A stretch of 64,000 nucleotides of DNA, taken from the NCBI RefSeq assembly GCF_030704535.1, contig NC_081807.1:6861001-6925000 (forward strand). The letters are read 5' to 3'. Position numbers and translations under genes: made by a program. The DNA is from Vitis vinifera. Taxonomy: Eukaryota > Streptophyta > Magnoliopsida > Vitales > Vitaceae. Under the pieces are notes generated by a model. The model was not told the DNA's origin. It saw nothing but the letters and a program-made list of their open reading frames with translations, and searched no databases. This document shows positions 9,892 through 22,437 of the stretch, one piece after another (position 1 is the first letter of the stretch; each line of letters begins with the position of its first letter).

Positions 9892-12800
9892 GGGAGAATT
9901 ATGTTTTGGGCCCAATTATGCCTAAAAATTAACATTTGGTTCATATATCATGCATATTTAAGCGCAAGACCCAAACAAAATATAAAAATTAAGACGAAGG
10001 ATATTGTATTTCATTAATCCCTAAAATACCCTTAACCCTTATATAGGCAGAAGTGAGTGTGAATTTCAATTTTTTGTGTTTTTTTTCCCTTTTTTATTCC
10101 CTATTAAATATTACTCATTTTTAACTTTTCTTTTTCTTTTTCTTCCAATCTATATTCCTATTTTATGTCAAATAAAAAGCAATAATGTTTTTTGTTTTTC
10201 ATTTTTAAAGATATTGAATCTTTTTGCTCTTATTATAAGTAATGATAAAAATTTTGGGATTTTTCATCCAAATATTTTTTATCTTTTTGTATTTATCTTT
10301 TAGTTTAATTTTCATTTTTTATTATAAATTTATATTACCCTTTCATTTATATTTTTCTCTTATTTTTAATTATTTTTTATATTTTCTACATTAACCATAT
10401 TTTAAATATTTTAAAAATTGACTATCACTTCACTTTATTATATATATCCTTTTAGCTTTTTAATTTTTAATGTTTTTATTTTAAAATTTTTAAAAAGATA
10501 AATTTATTGAAAAAAATAACTAAGATATGAAATTTTAATATTATATTAATAATTTTTTTTATCTAGATAAACTAATGTAAAATATTTTGACTCACAACAA
10601 GAAAATTATCAATACAAGATTTTAGTTAAACTTTAGAAATTAAATTTCAAATAAAATGTATTATATAAAATTTTATCTAAAAATTATTGAAACTGGTATT
10701 TAATTTTTTTTAGTGACTTTCAAACTTATCTAATTTTTTACTTGAAAGGTAATAGAACATGTTTTTTTTTAAAAAAAAAATAGTTTTTCATTTTTTAAAT
10801 AAATGAGTATAAATATATTAAAAGAATTAAAGATAATCTTAGTAAAAAATTTGATAAATATAGATTCATTTGGATAAAATTTCACAAAAAAAAAAAAAAG
10901 TGGAAAGAAATAACATTGCTAAAACTACAAAAACAAAATATGCAATTACAAAATTTTGATAATGAAATTTAAAACTAAAATTCGAAACAATTCTTAAGTG
11001 AGAGAATTTGAGTGTGGGAAAAAGTCTTTGTGTGGAAAAAAATGGGAAAGTTTTTCAAAATCACTTGAAATCCTTAACAAAAAGTAGTCTTGTATACCCT
11101 TGTACAATTAGTAAATTTGTCTTGTACAGTTAGTGTAATACCCTTATACAATAACTCAAATTTCATACATCATCTTATGAATATCTAACAATAGGTCGGT
11201 TAACCATGTTTGCATTGGTTTGGTTTTAAAAAAGAAAAAAAATTGTTGTATAATTTACAATCATCATAAGTGAGATACCTATTCAAAAGACCATACACAA
11301 GTTAGATAAAGTGCATGATATGAATGTATGCTTAACATGTGTAAGGACTGTCGTTTATCCTCGGTTAGGGAAAATAAACAAACAAGTTTTTCAGAATTAT
11401 TTAAAATCCTTCACAAATAATAATCTTGTACACACTTGTACAGTTAATATATTTGTCATGTACACTTAGTGTAAATACCTTGTACAGTGACTTAAATTCC
11501 ATATACCACCTACTCAATATGTAACCATAGGTAGATTAACCATGTTTTCATTGGCTTATTTCAAAAAATAGTGGAAGATGGCAAAAACAAAATTTTCTTT
11601 CAAACATCATTAGTGGGATAAGTATTCAAATTATCATGTGCGAGTTAAATAAAGTGCATAAGATGAGTGTGTAATAGAGGAATGTGTACCTTAAGAGTGT
11701 GCAATCTTTAGATGACAAGACAAAAAAAAAAAAAGTTGTCCAAAATTGATTAAAATCTTTCACAAATGATAGCCTTGTATATCCCTTATATAGTTAGAAC
11801 ATTTGTCTTGTACAATTAAAACATTTATCTTGTTCAATTGAACATTTACCTTATATAGTTAGTATAACACCCTTGTACAATGGTGCAAATTTCATCCATA
11901 TGCATACATTATGTGCTACATATGATGTGTGAACCATGTTTCCAATGATTTGACTTAAAAAATGATATAAAACGTAAAAACAAAATTTTTCTCTAAACAT
12001 CATTTTTAAGGTAAGTATTTGAATTATTATATGCGAGTTAAATAAAGTACATGAAATAAAAGAATTTGTGGTAGGAGAACATATAATCCTTAGATGACAA
12101 GAAAAAAAAAAGTTGTTCAAAATGTACAATTTTGTACACCCCTTGTATAATTAGTGTAATAACCTTGTATAATGGTATAAATTTCATATATATATATAAA
12201 TTATATCCACATTAGTGTGTAAACTATGTTCCCAATAGTTTGACATTTCAAATAATTAAAACAAATAAAACTTTATTTTATTTTTATTTTCAATGCAAAA
12301 TGTAATTAAAAATAAGATAAAGAAATTACTTAAAAACTATTATTTAAACCAAGTTTATTTATTTATTTCCTTTTATTTTTGGAAATAAAGAAAAAAGAAT
12401 AAAAAATTTTATTTAACCATAAGAAATATGAATATTAGACTAGTTAGAAAATATCAAATTTATTTATTTATTTCATTTTATTTTTGGAATTAAAGAAAAA
12501 AATAAAAAATTATTTAACCTTAAAAAATATTGATATAAGATATGTTAAAAAATAGAAATAACCTCAAATTTGTTTACTTATTTATTTTATTTATTTAAAT
12601 TAGAAAGTAATTTATTTTAATAGATTAAAATGTGCACAATTGATTTATTACTTTGTTAATTATGTATATATTAAAATTTTCTATTAGACAAAAAATAAAT
12701 AAAGAAAATAAAATTAAAAAGAGTAATAAATATATATAATTTAGTTATTTAATTATTTTTCATGTAAAATATAGTCCCATAAAAAACACATAATTGGTCA

Positions 12801-13355
12801 ATTTCTTTGTTTAATTGTAAACATATTATATTTTTATTTTATTAGTAAAATAACTAATGGAAAAAAATAAAAATGGGTAATCAATGTATGAATTTTAATT
12901 CTTTTTATTATTTTCATATAAAAAATAGTACTAAACAAGGTTTTCAATTTTTATTTTTAAAAATAGTTTTCATTTTTTAATTAAATGTTTTTTCAAAAGA
13001 AAATATAAAAAATATAAATCATATTACCATTTTTTTAGAAAGTATTTTTTAAAATAGTTTTTAAACATTATTTTTCTTTATTTATAATTTAAAATAGAAA
13101 ATAATGCTGATTTTAATTATTTATATAAAAAATTAAAAAACATGAAAAATCCAAATTGTTAAAGCCAAAAAAATTTATGTAAAAGGTCATTGGGTATTTT
13201 AGTCTATTACTATTTTATATCCTTAAAAGGTAATATATAGAAATTTAAAAGATATATTGGTCTTTTAACATCTTATATCATTTTTATTAATTATGAAAAT
13301 TATATGAACCAAATATTAATTTTTGGGCCCAATTGGGCCAAAACATAATTCTCCC
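9892..13355. mobile_element. Non-autonomous Mutator-like element (TIR-MULE), 3464 bp
   Basis: Terminal inverted repeats of about 55 bp begin GGGAGAATTATGTTTTGG on both strands and contain GGGCCCAATT near the tip. The element is flanked by a perfect 9-bp direct repeat TAAAAATAT (9883-9891 and 13356-13364), the diagnostic duplication of Mutator-superfamily transposition. No transposase frame is present. The interior is AT-rich and holds a tandem array at about 11051-12230. It is presumably mobilised in trans by an autonomous MULE elsewhere. Confidence 0.85.
11051..12230. repeat. ~350-bp tandem repeat inside the MULE (3+ copies)
   Basis: Copies start near 11051, 11384, 11735 and 12109 (spacings about 333, 351 and 375). 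Each carries a block of GTACA words (CTTGTACAGTTAGTGTAA, ACCTTGTACA, CTTGTACAATT), then AACCATGTTT and ATTGG, then a GTTAAATAAAGTGCAT-like block. Copies are diverged by substitutions and indels, so the amplification is old. Confidence 0.7.
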
Positions 13356-13364
13356 TAAAAATAT

Positions 13365-13805
13365 TTCAAATTCTTAAACAAATTTTGTTTTAAAAGGTAT
13401 TAGACACGGTTTTCAAAAACTATTTTTTAAAATTTTTAAAAAATGGTTGTAATATTTTATTTTTTTAAATAAAATATTTTAATCTATTTGATATTATATT
13501 TATATTTTCAAATGCGTGGACGTTTTTTCTTAATTAATATTTTGGCTTTTATCGCAAATATTTCTATTTATTATAAATTGAAGATCTAGAGGACCGTGAC
13601 TATATTATTTTCTAGGCAGCCAAACAGGCCCAGAAGGAAAGACGGCCCAAATGGAAACGTCGAACATCTTTCCGACGTTTTCAAAAGTCAATGCATCATC
13701 GTTGAATAGAAGGAGAACTCCCGCTATTGCCATTTCTTCAATGCACAGAAACCAGAAACAGTGTTAAACAGGGAGAAAGTGCGAGAAAATTTGAAGAAAC
13801 CGTAG
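13365..13805. promoter_or_regulatory. Upstream region of the prolyl 4-hydroxylase gene
   Basis: The 440 bases between the MULE duplication and the P4H start codon should hold the promoter and 5' UTR. I see no convincing TATA box. The part from about 13600 is markedly less AT-rich and is probably the transcribed leader. The MULE therefore lies only about 450 bp upstream of the coding start. Confidence 0.4.
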
Positions 13806-16800
13806 ATGAAAGGCAAGGGCAAAGGTGTTTGGAGGCCCAAGTTAGGGTTGCTGCTTCTCTTCATCTCATGGTCCTTTTTCTTTCTCGCTGGGCTCTTCGG
13901 ATCCATGCTTTTCTCTCAGGTTTCTTTTCCTCTTTTTGGATTTTTTTTAATATGTGTGTCAGTCGCCTTTTGGTTTGAGTTGAAAGTCGATCCTTTTTGC
14001 AGGATGTAAATGGAGTTCGATCACAGCCGAGATTGCTTGAATCGGTGGAGGAGTACAGTCCGATGCCGCATGGAGAGACTGGGGAGAGTTCTGTTGATAT
14101 GATCCCATTTCAGGTAATTGATGTAGTTGACTGTGCTTCTCATTTTGAATTTTCGAATTTGAAGAGATTGCTATTCATACTCCTGGTGGATTATTCTATA
14201 TCTAGAGATACTATCTGCTAGTCTGGCTTCTTAAGTTAAAGTTTGATTTGTTTAAATTAGTTGCCTATGAAAAAGATTAAAAAAAAAAAAAAAAAGAAGA
14301 AAACGAGTTCTATAAATTAGTGGTTGCATTTGAGTCTGAGGAATTTGAGCATGATTGATTGCAAGAAACTGTATTTGATTTGAGAATTCAGTTCTCTGGA
14401 ATTTGTAAATTTTGATTTTACCATGGAATTGGAATTAGGGGCAGGTGGTGATGACTGTGATATGTAGAGGATCAGTCACATATTTATTTTTGGTATGAAG
14501 AGCATTGTTTTTCATCAGTGATTTGCTGCAGTGCTATAAAAGTGAGTTTCAAATTGAGTTGAGCAATTTGAGATTAGTTTGAAGCACTGCTCCTAGAAAC
14601 CAATTGTATTGGAACATGCTTCGCCATATCAGGTTAAAGCCTCATTCTCATTTGAGAGAGATGCTACCAGCCTGCTGCCTCCCAAAAGCAAATCAAGGTT
14701 TAGGTGGTTTAATTAATAAATTTGAATTTGTATTTGTCTATTTAGCATTTAGTTAATTGATTAAGGCTTTGCTGAGTAGAATCAATCACTTTAAACTTTT
14801 GCTCATTTGTACAATTAAAAAATTTAAACTATCAATTTGAGAATATTTAATTAGGCATCTCTGTCCCCTCCTTGAATTTCCTTCCTTCTGTCAAGTTTTG
14901 TAGCTCAGTAGGGGAAATTTCATGCGCATATGTAATCTGATATTGGTTGTAGATAATCCAAGTTTGTTCTGTAGTTTCTTAATTTTTACGGTATCTTCCT
15001 GTGGAAGTGGATATTGTGGGTCCTTTTTTTCCTCAGGAGATTGAAAAAATTGAAGAAAAACTAGAATTGTATGAATTCCGTGAGGGTTTATCATTTACTT
15101 GTTGACCTCTGTCATTAAAGCAACACAATCTGAACTCAGCTTGAAGAATATTGAAGATGTAACTTAAAAAGAAAAGGTTGGGACAAAGATGCAGATTTCC
15201 TTTATCATTGGCTTAGTTTTTAATTGGGGATTCTGTGGTGTGAAACAAATGAAAAGTTGAAAGACTGGCACTAGGAAATTCCCTGTTCTGTTATTTGTTA
15301 ACCTCAAATCTCTTTGTTGGAGCCCCTAAGATGAATTTCCAATACCCTTCTTCACTAACCCCTTCTCTCTCTTTCTTCCCTTTAGCAGGAACTTAGCTAT
15401 GGATGTTCTTTCCACACCTTTTCTGCATTCTTTTATGAATAAGAAAAGTTGGACCTTCCTACTTTACAGATTCTGTGAGCTTTTTTAGGTTCCAGGCTTG
15501 TTCTTCCATGAATTGAAGAACCTAGCCTTTATAAAAGGCTATGATGTTTGCATGCCAAATAAAGACTCATTCCAAATTGTTGTTGTTTGTTTATACTATA
15601 TTTCTCAGTGTTTGTTTCTAGGGTGTGGGTGAAAAGTGGCTGCGCAGGTGAAATTTCATATGCCTGTAGGCGCTACCTAAATGGTTCTACATTGTACCAT
15701 TTGATGCTTGGCTCTTTAATGCTTACATCTCTGCAAAAGATATCTGGGAAACAGAAAGAAACATCTTTAACATTTGGCTGAAGGCCTTAGAATCTAAATG
15801 TTGGCTTGGACTCAGTTCATACTTGATTCCAAGTTGAGTTAGCTCAGAGCTTGATTCTGAGTTGAGTTGAACCCAAGTTTGCAGTGTTGGCAATTTAAGT
15901 TTAGAAAAATGGATTGGAAGTTTCTGATATCAAAGTGAAAGAGTTGGCCAAAACCAAGAAACAGGGAAAACAGTAGACCATTAGAAGTGGCAGTTTAAGA
16001 TGTATTGGGCTGCACCTGTCTTTTTTTATTCGCCTATAAAGAAAAAGTGGCAGTTAGAAAGGTAAACATTAGAAATAAACACATGAAATTAAAATTTAAA
16101 AAAAAAAAGATCAAGAAGTTCTTTTAAGAGTATCAACCCCATGTATTTAGTCAGCACTTAAGGCAGGCATTCTTTCTGGAATTCAATCAAGTCATAAATT
16201 TTTTTTAAAGCTTTTTCGTTTACTTTTGTGTCATTTCATTATGAGCCCTTTTGATTTTAAATGCAGGTCTTGAGTTGGAAACCACGAGCTCTCTATTTTC
16301 CTCGCTTTGCAACCGCAGAACAATGCCAAAGCATAATTGAAATGGCAAAGTCACACCTTAGACCGTCAACCTTGGCTTTGCGGCAGGGAGAAACTGATGA
16401 GAGCACGAAGGGAACAAGAACTAGGTACCTTTTTGTACACAATAGAGTTCCTATTTTATTCAGAGAATATTATAATTTTTGCAACAAATTGTTTTTTGCT
16501 GTAGTATTATCAGGAGGAATTAAACCGATAACTGGAGAAAATTTTTCACTAAGAAACAAGTCATTTGTTTTTTGTTATTGTACATGCATGGTTTCAGTTT
16601 TACATACTCCTACTTGGTTACTTTTTTATAGTTAAAATCTCTTGAAAGAAAAATGTCTGGCACTTCTCTGTTGCATGTGTTCAGCTGCACAAGTCACATG
16701 AATGTGCACTTTAAGTTGCTTAGAAATGAAATACAAGGCCGTTTCTCTTGAGAGGGAAGGAGAAAAAAGGACATGTTCTGCCAATATTTTGGAGGTTGTT

Positions 16801-18964
16801 CATTCCAAACAATTTAATAGCGCAACATCAACTCTTGGATTCCATGGTGTGTTTTTTTTTCCTTCTATATCATAATGATTAGATAGCAAAATCTCAACCG
16901 GAATTTTTTTTAATAAGAAACCAAATCTCAAACACTCTCCTGACCAACTCTTTTCTATCACTCATAAATTTGAAGGTACCACAGTTCACCTATATACTAT
17001 CCATATTCTTTGTTGATGAAGCTTCTTTGTCCGTATTAGACTTTATTGATTGATTGGGTTCTAGTTAAAGGAAGGGAGGTTTATTTGTGTTTACCTTATT
17101 TTTCTTGGTTGTTTAGCGATTGTCTTATACTACTTGTATACTTTGATTGCACCCTTTTTGTTAGGCTCTTTTAGTTGAGTGTTTGTTTGTCAAAAAATAT
17201 TTTAACATACCATGTTTTTGGATTAAACTGACAATTTTTATGACAAAGTGATGGACTCGAGAATTTCTGCATCTATTGTCTATATCCATTTAAGAACTGT
17301 CATTTTGGGGTATTAACATGCACTATGTCACTGAACTGTTTATTAATTAAAAAAGAAGGATAAAATTTTGTTAATCGTAGTTATGACCTTACTGGAGGAT
17401 TTAGGAAGTTGAGGATATTGCTGAAACTGCATGAGAGTTATATGATATTTGCATTTGAACAAAAGTTGGTACTAGTATGAAAAAGTTGTAAATTTTCTCA
17501 TCACTTCTATGATATTTGCATATATGGATGTGCTTTGTGTCATTTAAATTTTAACCCTTCAAAATGGACTGCAGAATTGGTATTGAATATTAGGAGTTCT
17601 ACAAATAAAACAATTGGAACTTTTGACTTTACAAAGTCATGAATTATATTTTACTATTTACTAGAGCATGACCAGGGACTGTTTTTATTTTATTTTATTT
17701 TTTTCTGGTAGGTAATATGATCAGGGACTATTCCCTCTATGAATGCATGAAAAGATACTGTAGCAGATACCAATTTATGGAGATGCTATTAAGTTGGTTT
17801 TTTTATATAACCATTATGTCCTTGATCAAAACATAAATAATACAACATTAAACCAGTATCAAACACTCTGTTTTTAAACCCATAGCCACTCAGAATATCC
17901 CAAATACTCTTTTCTTTGCACCCTCACTACTCTCACATGGACATCTCTCTCTCTCCCACAACACACTCACACACATAGTAGAACACACTCTCTTATCTGA
18001 TTCCCTTCCAACTTATCATTCTGGTATGGTGGGTCACTCTCTTGTTCTTTTGTTTTGTTGCTATGGAGCTCCATGTTCTCACCTTTTTATTTTTATTTAT
18101 TTTTTAATTTTTTCTTAGATGATACTCTATAAAATATTCTATCTCAATGCTCTATCTCAACTCTCTTTTTTGAAGGTGGGATTCAGAATTCACTAAAACA
18201 TTTCCTCATAGCTTAAGTTTCATTTGGATACATTTCCCATTTTTTGTTTTTAAAAACAAAAATAGTAATAACTTTATATAAAAAGTAGAGAGACCCGTAT
18301 AAAAAGTATCGACTCACCTTGTGTCCTTAAAAATCACTTTAAAAAATCTTGAAGTTTAACGTAGTAAAAATTTTCTAAAACCTAAAATTTTTAAATAGTT
18401 TTTAGAAATCATTATCATTTTAAAGTAAGTCTTTTAAGAGTTTTGCATTTTATACAGGAGTTACTCTTCTTTTTTGTTTTTAAAACAAAAAACTGAAAGT
18501 GCATCTAAACACCCACTTAATGTTTTAATTTGGCAAATTACAGACACATATTATGAGTGCCTATCAATTAATTAGGGTTTTTAAATTATGCAAATTAGAG
18601 ATATATATTAATTAGGATTCTCGGACCTTTTTTTTTCTTTTAAAATCTATTCTTATAAATTTATTGTATTTGAGATATGTCTCTTGATAATGTTGTGCTT
18701 GGTTGATAGGAAAATTGTTAAAAGGAAAGGAAATGAATATATTGGCTTATCAGCCAAATGGAGGGTCCAATTGAATATTTATTTCACAAACACAAATGAT
18801 GCATTCAGGAATCTAAAGCCAAGATGCTAGTTTCTTGCCTTTTACTGCATTTTTCTTTTCCCTTTTTTTTCGATAGAGCTTTAACTACATTTTTCTTATC
18901 AACCAATTGGAAAATTAGCAAGAATATATCCCAAGCATAAGTACAACAAATTTATGAGAATAGA

Positions 18965-18995
<31 letters not shown>

Positions 18996-20800
18996 GAAAA
19001 GAAATGAAAAAAGGCTCGAAACATAATTTAGTAATGAACCCAAATTCAGAAACCTTAGTCAGAACAATAATTTATAAGATTTGGGTCTCACACCATCTTG
19101 CGCTGATTATGAATCATATGAAAGGAAAATTAAATCCATATTTTGTTTCTCTCTCTCTCTTGAAACAGATGTACAAGAAAAGATGCAAGTTAACTTTTTT
19201 TTTGTTTCAAACAAAATATAAAACATTACGTAAAATTTAATTTACTTGTTTGTCATTCATAAGTGATTTTATATAATGACCAACTCTATATACTGGGTTA
19301 GGGTAGGATGGGTCTACAAATCCCATTTTCCCACAGTACCTTCAAGTTTGACCCTAGGATGGGAAATTATTTAGATCATGGATGTAGGGTTCAGATAAGG
19401 GTCCGTCACATTGACATTCCTAAAGTGAAAGAATGATACAGAGAAAGAGATGACATCCAAAAGCAAAGAGGGTTCATAAGGGCATGTCTAGGATATTAGG
19501 AGTGCTCATGGATTTGGGTGTTTGGTATGGATTTAGGATTTGAGTGCTGGTTTATCTTTTAGAGTTGAGGGCAAAACTGCTAAATTAAAAGCCACTGAAA
19601 ATGGAATTTGTAGAACTTGAATATTTTCTAAAGAGGCTTTTCATGCCATCTTAAATAAAATAAATAGTTCCCTAACACACCCTAGTAAATGGAGAAATTT
19701 TTTTGTTACTCAACTTTTTGGTGCATGGAATCAAACTTGGATTTTTCTCCACAACTCAACCCTAACTCCTTTTCCATCTGAGCCAAGGCTAGAGAATATG
19801 GTTTATACCCTTGTATTCCCTCATGTACCAGGTCCACAATATGATCAATAAAATTCCTCTCTAGATTTTACATAGGAGTTGATTGATGATAGTACTCTTA
19901 TTTTCAATTTCATTGTTTGTTTGTAAATTGCATGTGCAACATATTATTATTCTTCTTTCTCAGCTTATTCTTTCATTGGCAACAGTTCAGGTACATTTAT
20001 TAGTGCATCAGAAGACAAAACTGGGATTCTGGACTTTGTTGAGCGAAAAATTGCAAAGGCTACAATGATTCCAAGAAGCCATGGAGAGGTGTGTTTTCTT
20101 ATGGAATTATTTTTTTCTGTTAGATAGCTTTTTCTTGGAGTGCTATATATCTTTCTGCACTCATTATTAGTTAAGGAATATTTCACCTTCTTTATTTTTA
20201 AAATTTTATATATTTTTTTTTATTTTGTTTTGATCTGCCTTGAAGCCCTTGACTGGAGTGATGCTCATGCTATATACATTAATGCCGGTGCTTGTTTGGC
20301 AGCAAGTTAGATTACTAAAATAAAGTTTTGACTATTATTTAATATAAATACTGAAGCAACAAAGGGCACTTTTGAAAACTTGTTGTCCTCGAGACCTTAA
20401 TATTGTGGAATGCTGGCAGGTTTTTTGCATCTAGGGATATGAATAGAAACTGTTTTCAGGCTTCAGCTGCCCTTTCATTACCTGGGCATGTAGGTAAAAC
20501 ACAGTTTATTATAATTCTTCTCCCATCTACCAAAAGAAAAAGAAAAAAAGGAACCTCTGTTATTATTCTTCTCCTGTTTCTATCTTCTAATTTTAATACT
20601 AACTAGTCTTTTTTTTTTTCCTCTTTCCTTCTATATTCAGTTGTTTTTTGGAGATAGAGTTAAGTCAATCAGGAGAGTTCAGATGATTATTCCCTTGGGT
20701 GTCCCTATAGTACATTACTTAAGGACTTCTGTTTCTTTGTCTCTCTTTTTGTCTCCTACATCAGCCATATCCTTAAAAATGGTTAAAAAGGGATTTATAC

Positions 20801-20870
<70 letters not shown>

Positions 20871-22437
20871 CAATCAGGAGAGTTACTCATGATTATTCCC
20901 ATGGGCATCCCTATAGTCCAATGCTTCTGGACTCCTGTTTCATTTTTTTCTGTCTTTCTTAGTCTCTCTTTTTATCTCCACCATCCTTGTGGGGTCTTCA
21001 ACTAGGTTGAAGTTGTCATCAGGTAGCCATGGTGGAACCTATGGTGGGATTAAATCATTCAGAAGGGAAATGCTCAGTAGGGATAGGAACATCCATATTT
21101 AAGCCAATGATTACAATAATTGAATGTTCCCCCTCAAATGCATCTGCCCATGGCAGTGAGCCCATGTTTTCAGTGGCTGTGGAGATGTTCCTTATTCCGT
21201 GAAAATGATCTACACTATCTTGTGATATCTCACGTATTTCTGCCCTCTAGTTTAATTGAAGCGTAGGGTAGTTTGTTCCTAGTTCATCAGATTACTACTG
21301 TAAGACTGTCTTGTTTTCTTATACCAATCCTCTTACTTCACTTTTTTATTTATTTGCCAAATCAATGTTTTACCAATAGTGCAATCAATATTTGTTTTCC
21401 TTGCATTGAAAGAATTGACCTTTCATTACAGGTCAATTATTAATTAGTCTTGAGTAATGCGGGGATGTCATCATGTTGCAGGCATTCAATATTCTGCGGT
21501 ATGAGATTGGGCAGAGGTATAATTCACATTATGATGCATTCAACCCAGCTGAATATGGACCACAAACAAGCCAAAGGGTACTTACTAATCAAGCTTTTTT
21601 TTGGAGCATGATAGTGTGCTAAGTAACTACATTTTTTCTTGTCTTTACTTTCATGAATGACTATAGAAAGTACTGTATACCTTCTATTGCTTTGTATTCC
21701 TACATGGAGATCATGTTCTGCACAATTAGAAATGCTTTTTGATGGGTCTATGATATATTGTCTGATGCTATTGCAGGTTGCTTCCTTCTTGTTGTATCTA
21801 TCTGATGTAGAAGAAGGTGGAGAAACTATGTTTCCTTTTGAGGTGAGATGGGGAAATTTGTTGACTTCTCTTGTTTTTCATTTTTTATAATATCCATAAT
21901 TTATGTTGGGTCTAGAGTAGTCACCTTAATTTTTTGATGTGTGCAGCATGACTTGAATATCGGTACGGGCTATGATTACAAAAAATGCATTGGTTTGAAA
22001 GTGAAGCCACAAAGAGGGGATGGGCTTCTATTTTATTCAGTGTTTCCAAATGGCACTATTGATCGGGTAACTGTTTTTTTTATTTGAAGTGAATGTTAAT
22101 GGCATATAAACTGATTGATTCTTCCTTTGATAGGCAATGCATCAATGATGCTTCCAATAAATTGAACAGGCCAATGAATTATCAAAAAATACTTGTAAAG
22201 CCTAACTTGAAACTGTGGAGTTGGGTTCATAGTTTGTGTGGTTTCTCTTCCTTTTTATGATTTATTTATTTCATTTCCACTAAGTTGGAGGTTAAAATCA
22301 AAGTGCCATTTGATTCTTTCTTATCTTCAATGTGTTGAGCTTTATTGCAGACATCACTCCATGGAAGCTGTCCAGTGATTGCAGGGGAGAAGTGGGTGGC
22401 TACAAAGTGGATCAGAGATGAACAACAAGACGACTAA
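13806..22437 (+). CDS. P4H: Prolyl 4-hydroxylase alpha-subunit-like protein (P4H9-like), eight exons
   Basis: Fe(II)/2-oxoglutarate dioxygenase that hydroxylates peptidyl proline, in plants mainly on extensin- and AGP-type proteins in the ER/Golgi. Exons: 13806-13919, 14003-14113, 16267-16424, 19986-20088, 21482-21577, 21777-21842, 21947-22066, 22351-22437. All introns are GT-AG and all phases join, giving 284 residues. Residues 13-36 form a hydrophobic signal anchor after a Lys-rich start, predicting a type II membrane protein with a lumenal catalytic domain. Iron ligands are His178 and Asp180 (HYD motif) and His260; Lys270 (GEKW) should bind 2-oxoglutarate. The TKGTRTSSGTF, ATMIPRSHGE and EEGGETMFPFE blocks are typical of plant P4Hs. 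Length and motifs are complete, so it is likely functional. The short chain without a ShK toxin-like C-terminal domain fits the P4H9 branch, assigned from memory of the family. Introns 2-4 (2.2, 3.6 and 1.4 kb) hold repeats. It converges with CTF7. Confidence 0.93.
16425..19985 (+). other. P4H intron 3 (3.56 kb), repeat-bearing
   Basis: Bounded by AG|GTACCT and CAACAG|TTCAGG. It contains a MITE at 18217-18518, a CT/CA-rich patch at about 17940-17990 and a T15/A15 inverted homopolymer near 18967-18996. No exon-like frame that would keep the P4H phase is visible inside. Confidence 0.6.
18217..18518. mobile_element. MITE in P4H intron 3
   Basis: Inverted ends: left TTTCATTTGGATACATTTCC, right inverted AAGTGGGTGTTTAGATGCAC. 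Both are followed by TTTTTTGTTTTTAAAA-type sequence, giving a long imperfect hairpin. Similar words and organisation recur at 29346-29630 next to CTF7, so this is a multi-copy family. Confidence 0.5.
20650..20990. repeat. Tandem duplication flanking a (TA)n(GA)n microsatellite in P4H intron 4
   Basis: The segment 20650-20773 and the segment 20867-20990 are diverged copies: both contain GTCAATCAGGAGAGTT, GATTATTCCC and GTCTCTCTTTTT-like words in the same order. Between them lies (CATA)n(TA)n(GA)n at about 20800-20869. It sits wholly inside the intron and does not touch splice sites. Confidence 0.7.

Noticed and set aside
16261..16635. Standalone 124-codon gene starting at 16261
   Set aside because: It is exon 3 of P4H read with its upstream acceptor bases and then into intron 3; the conserved part ends at the donor at 16425.
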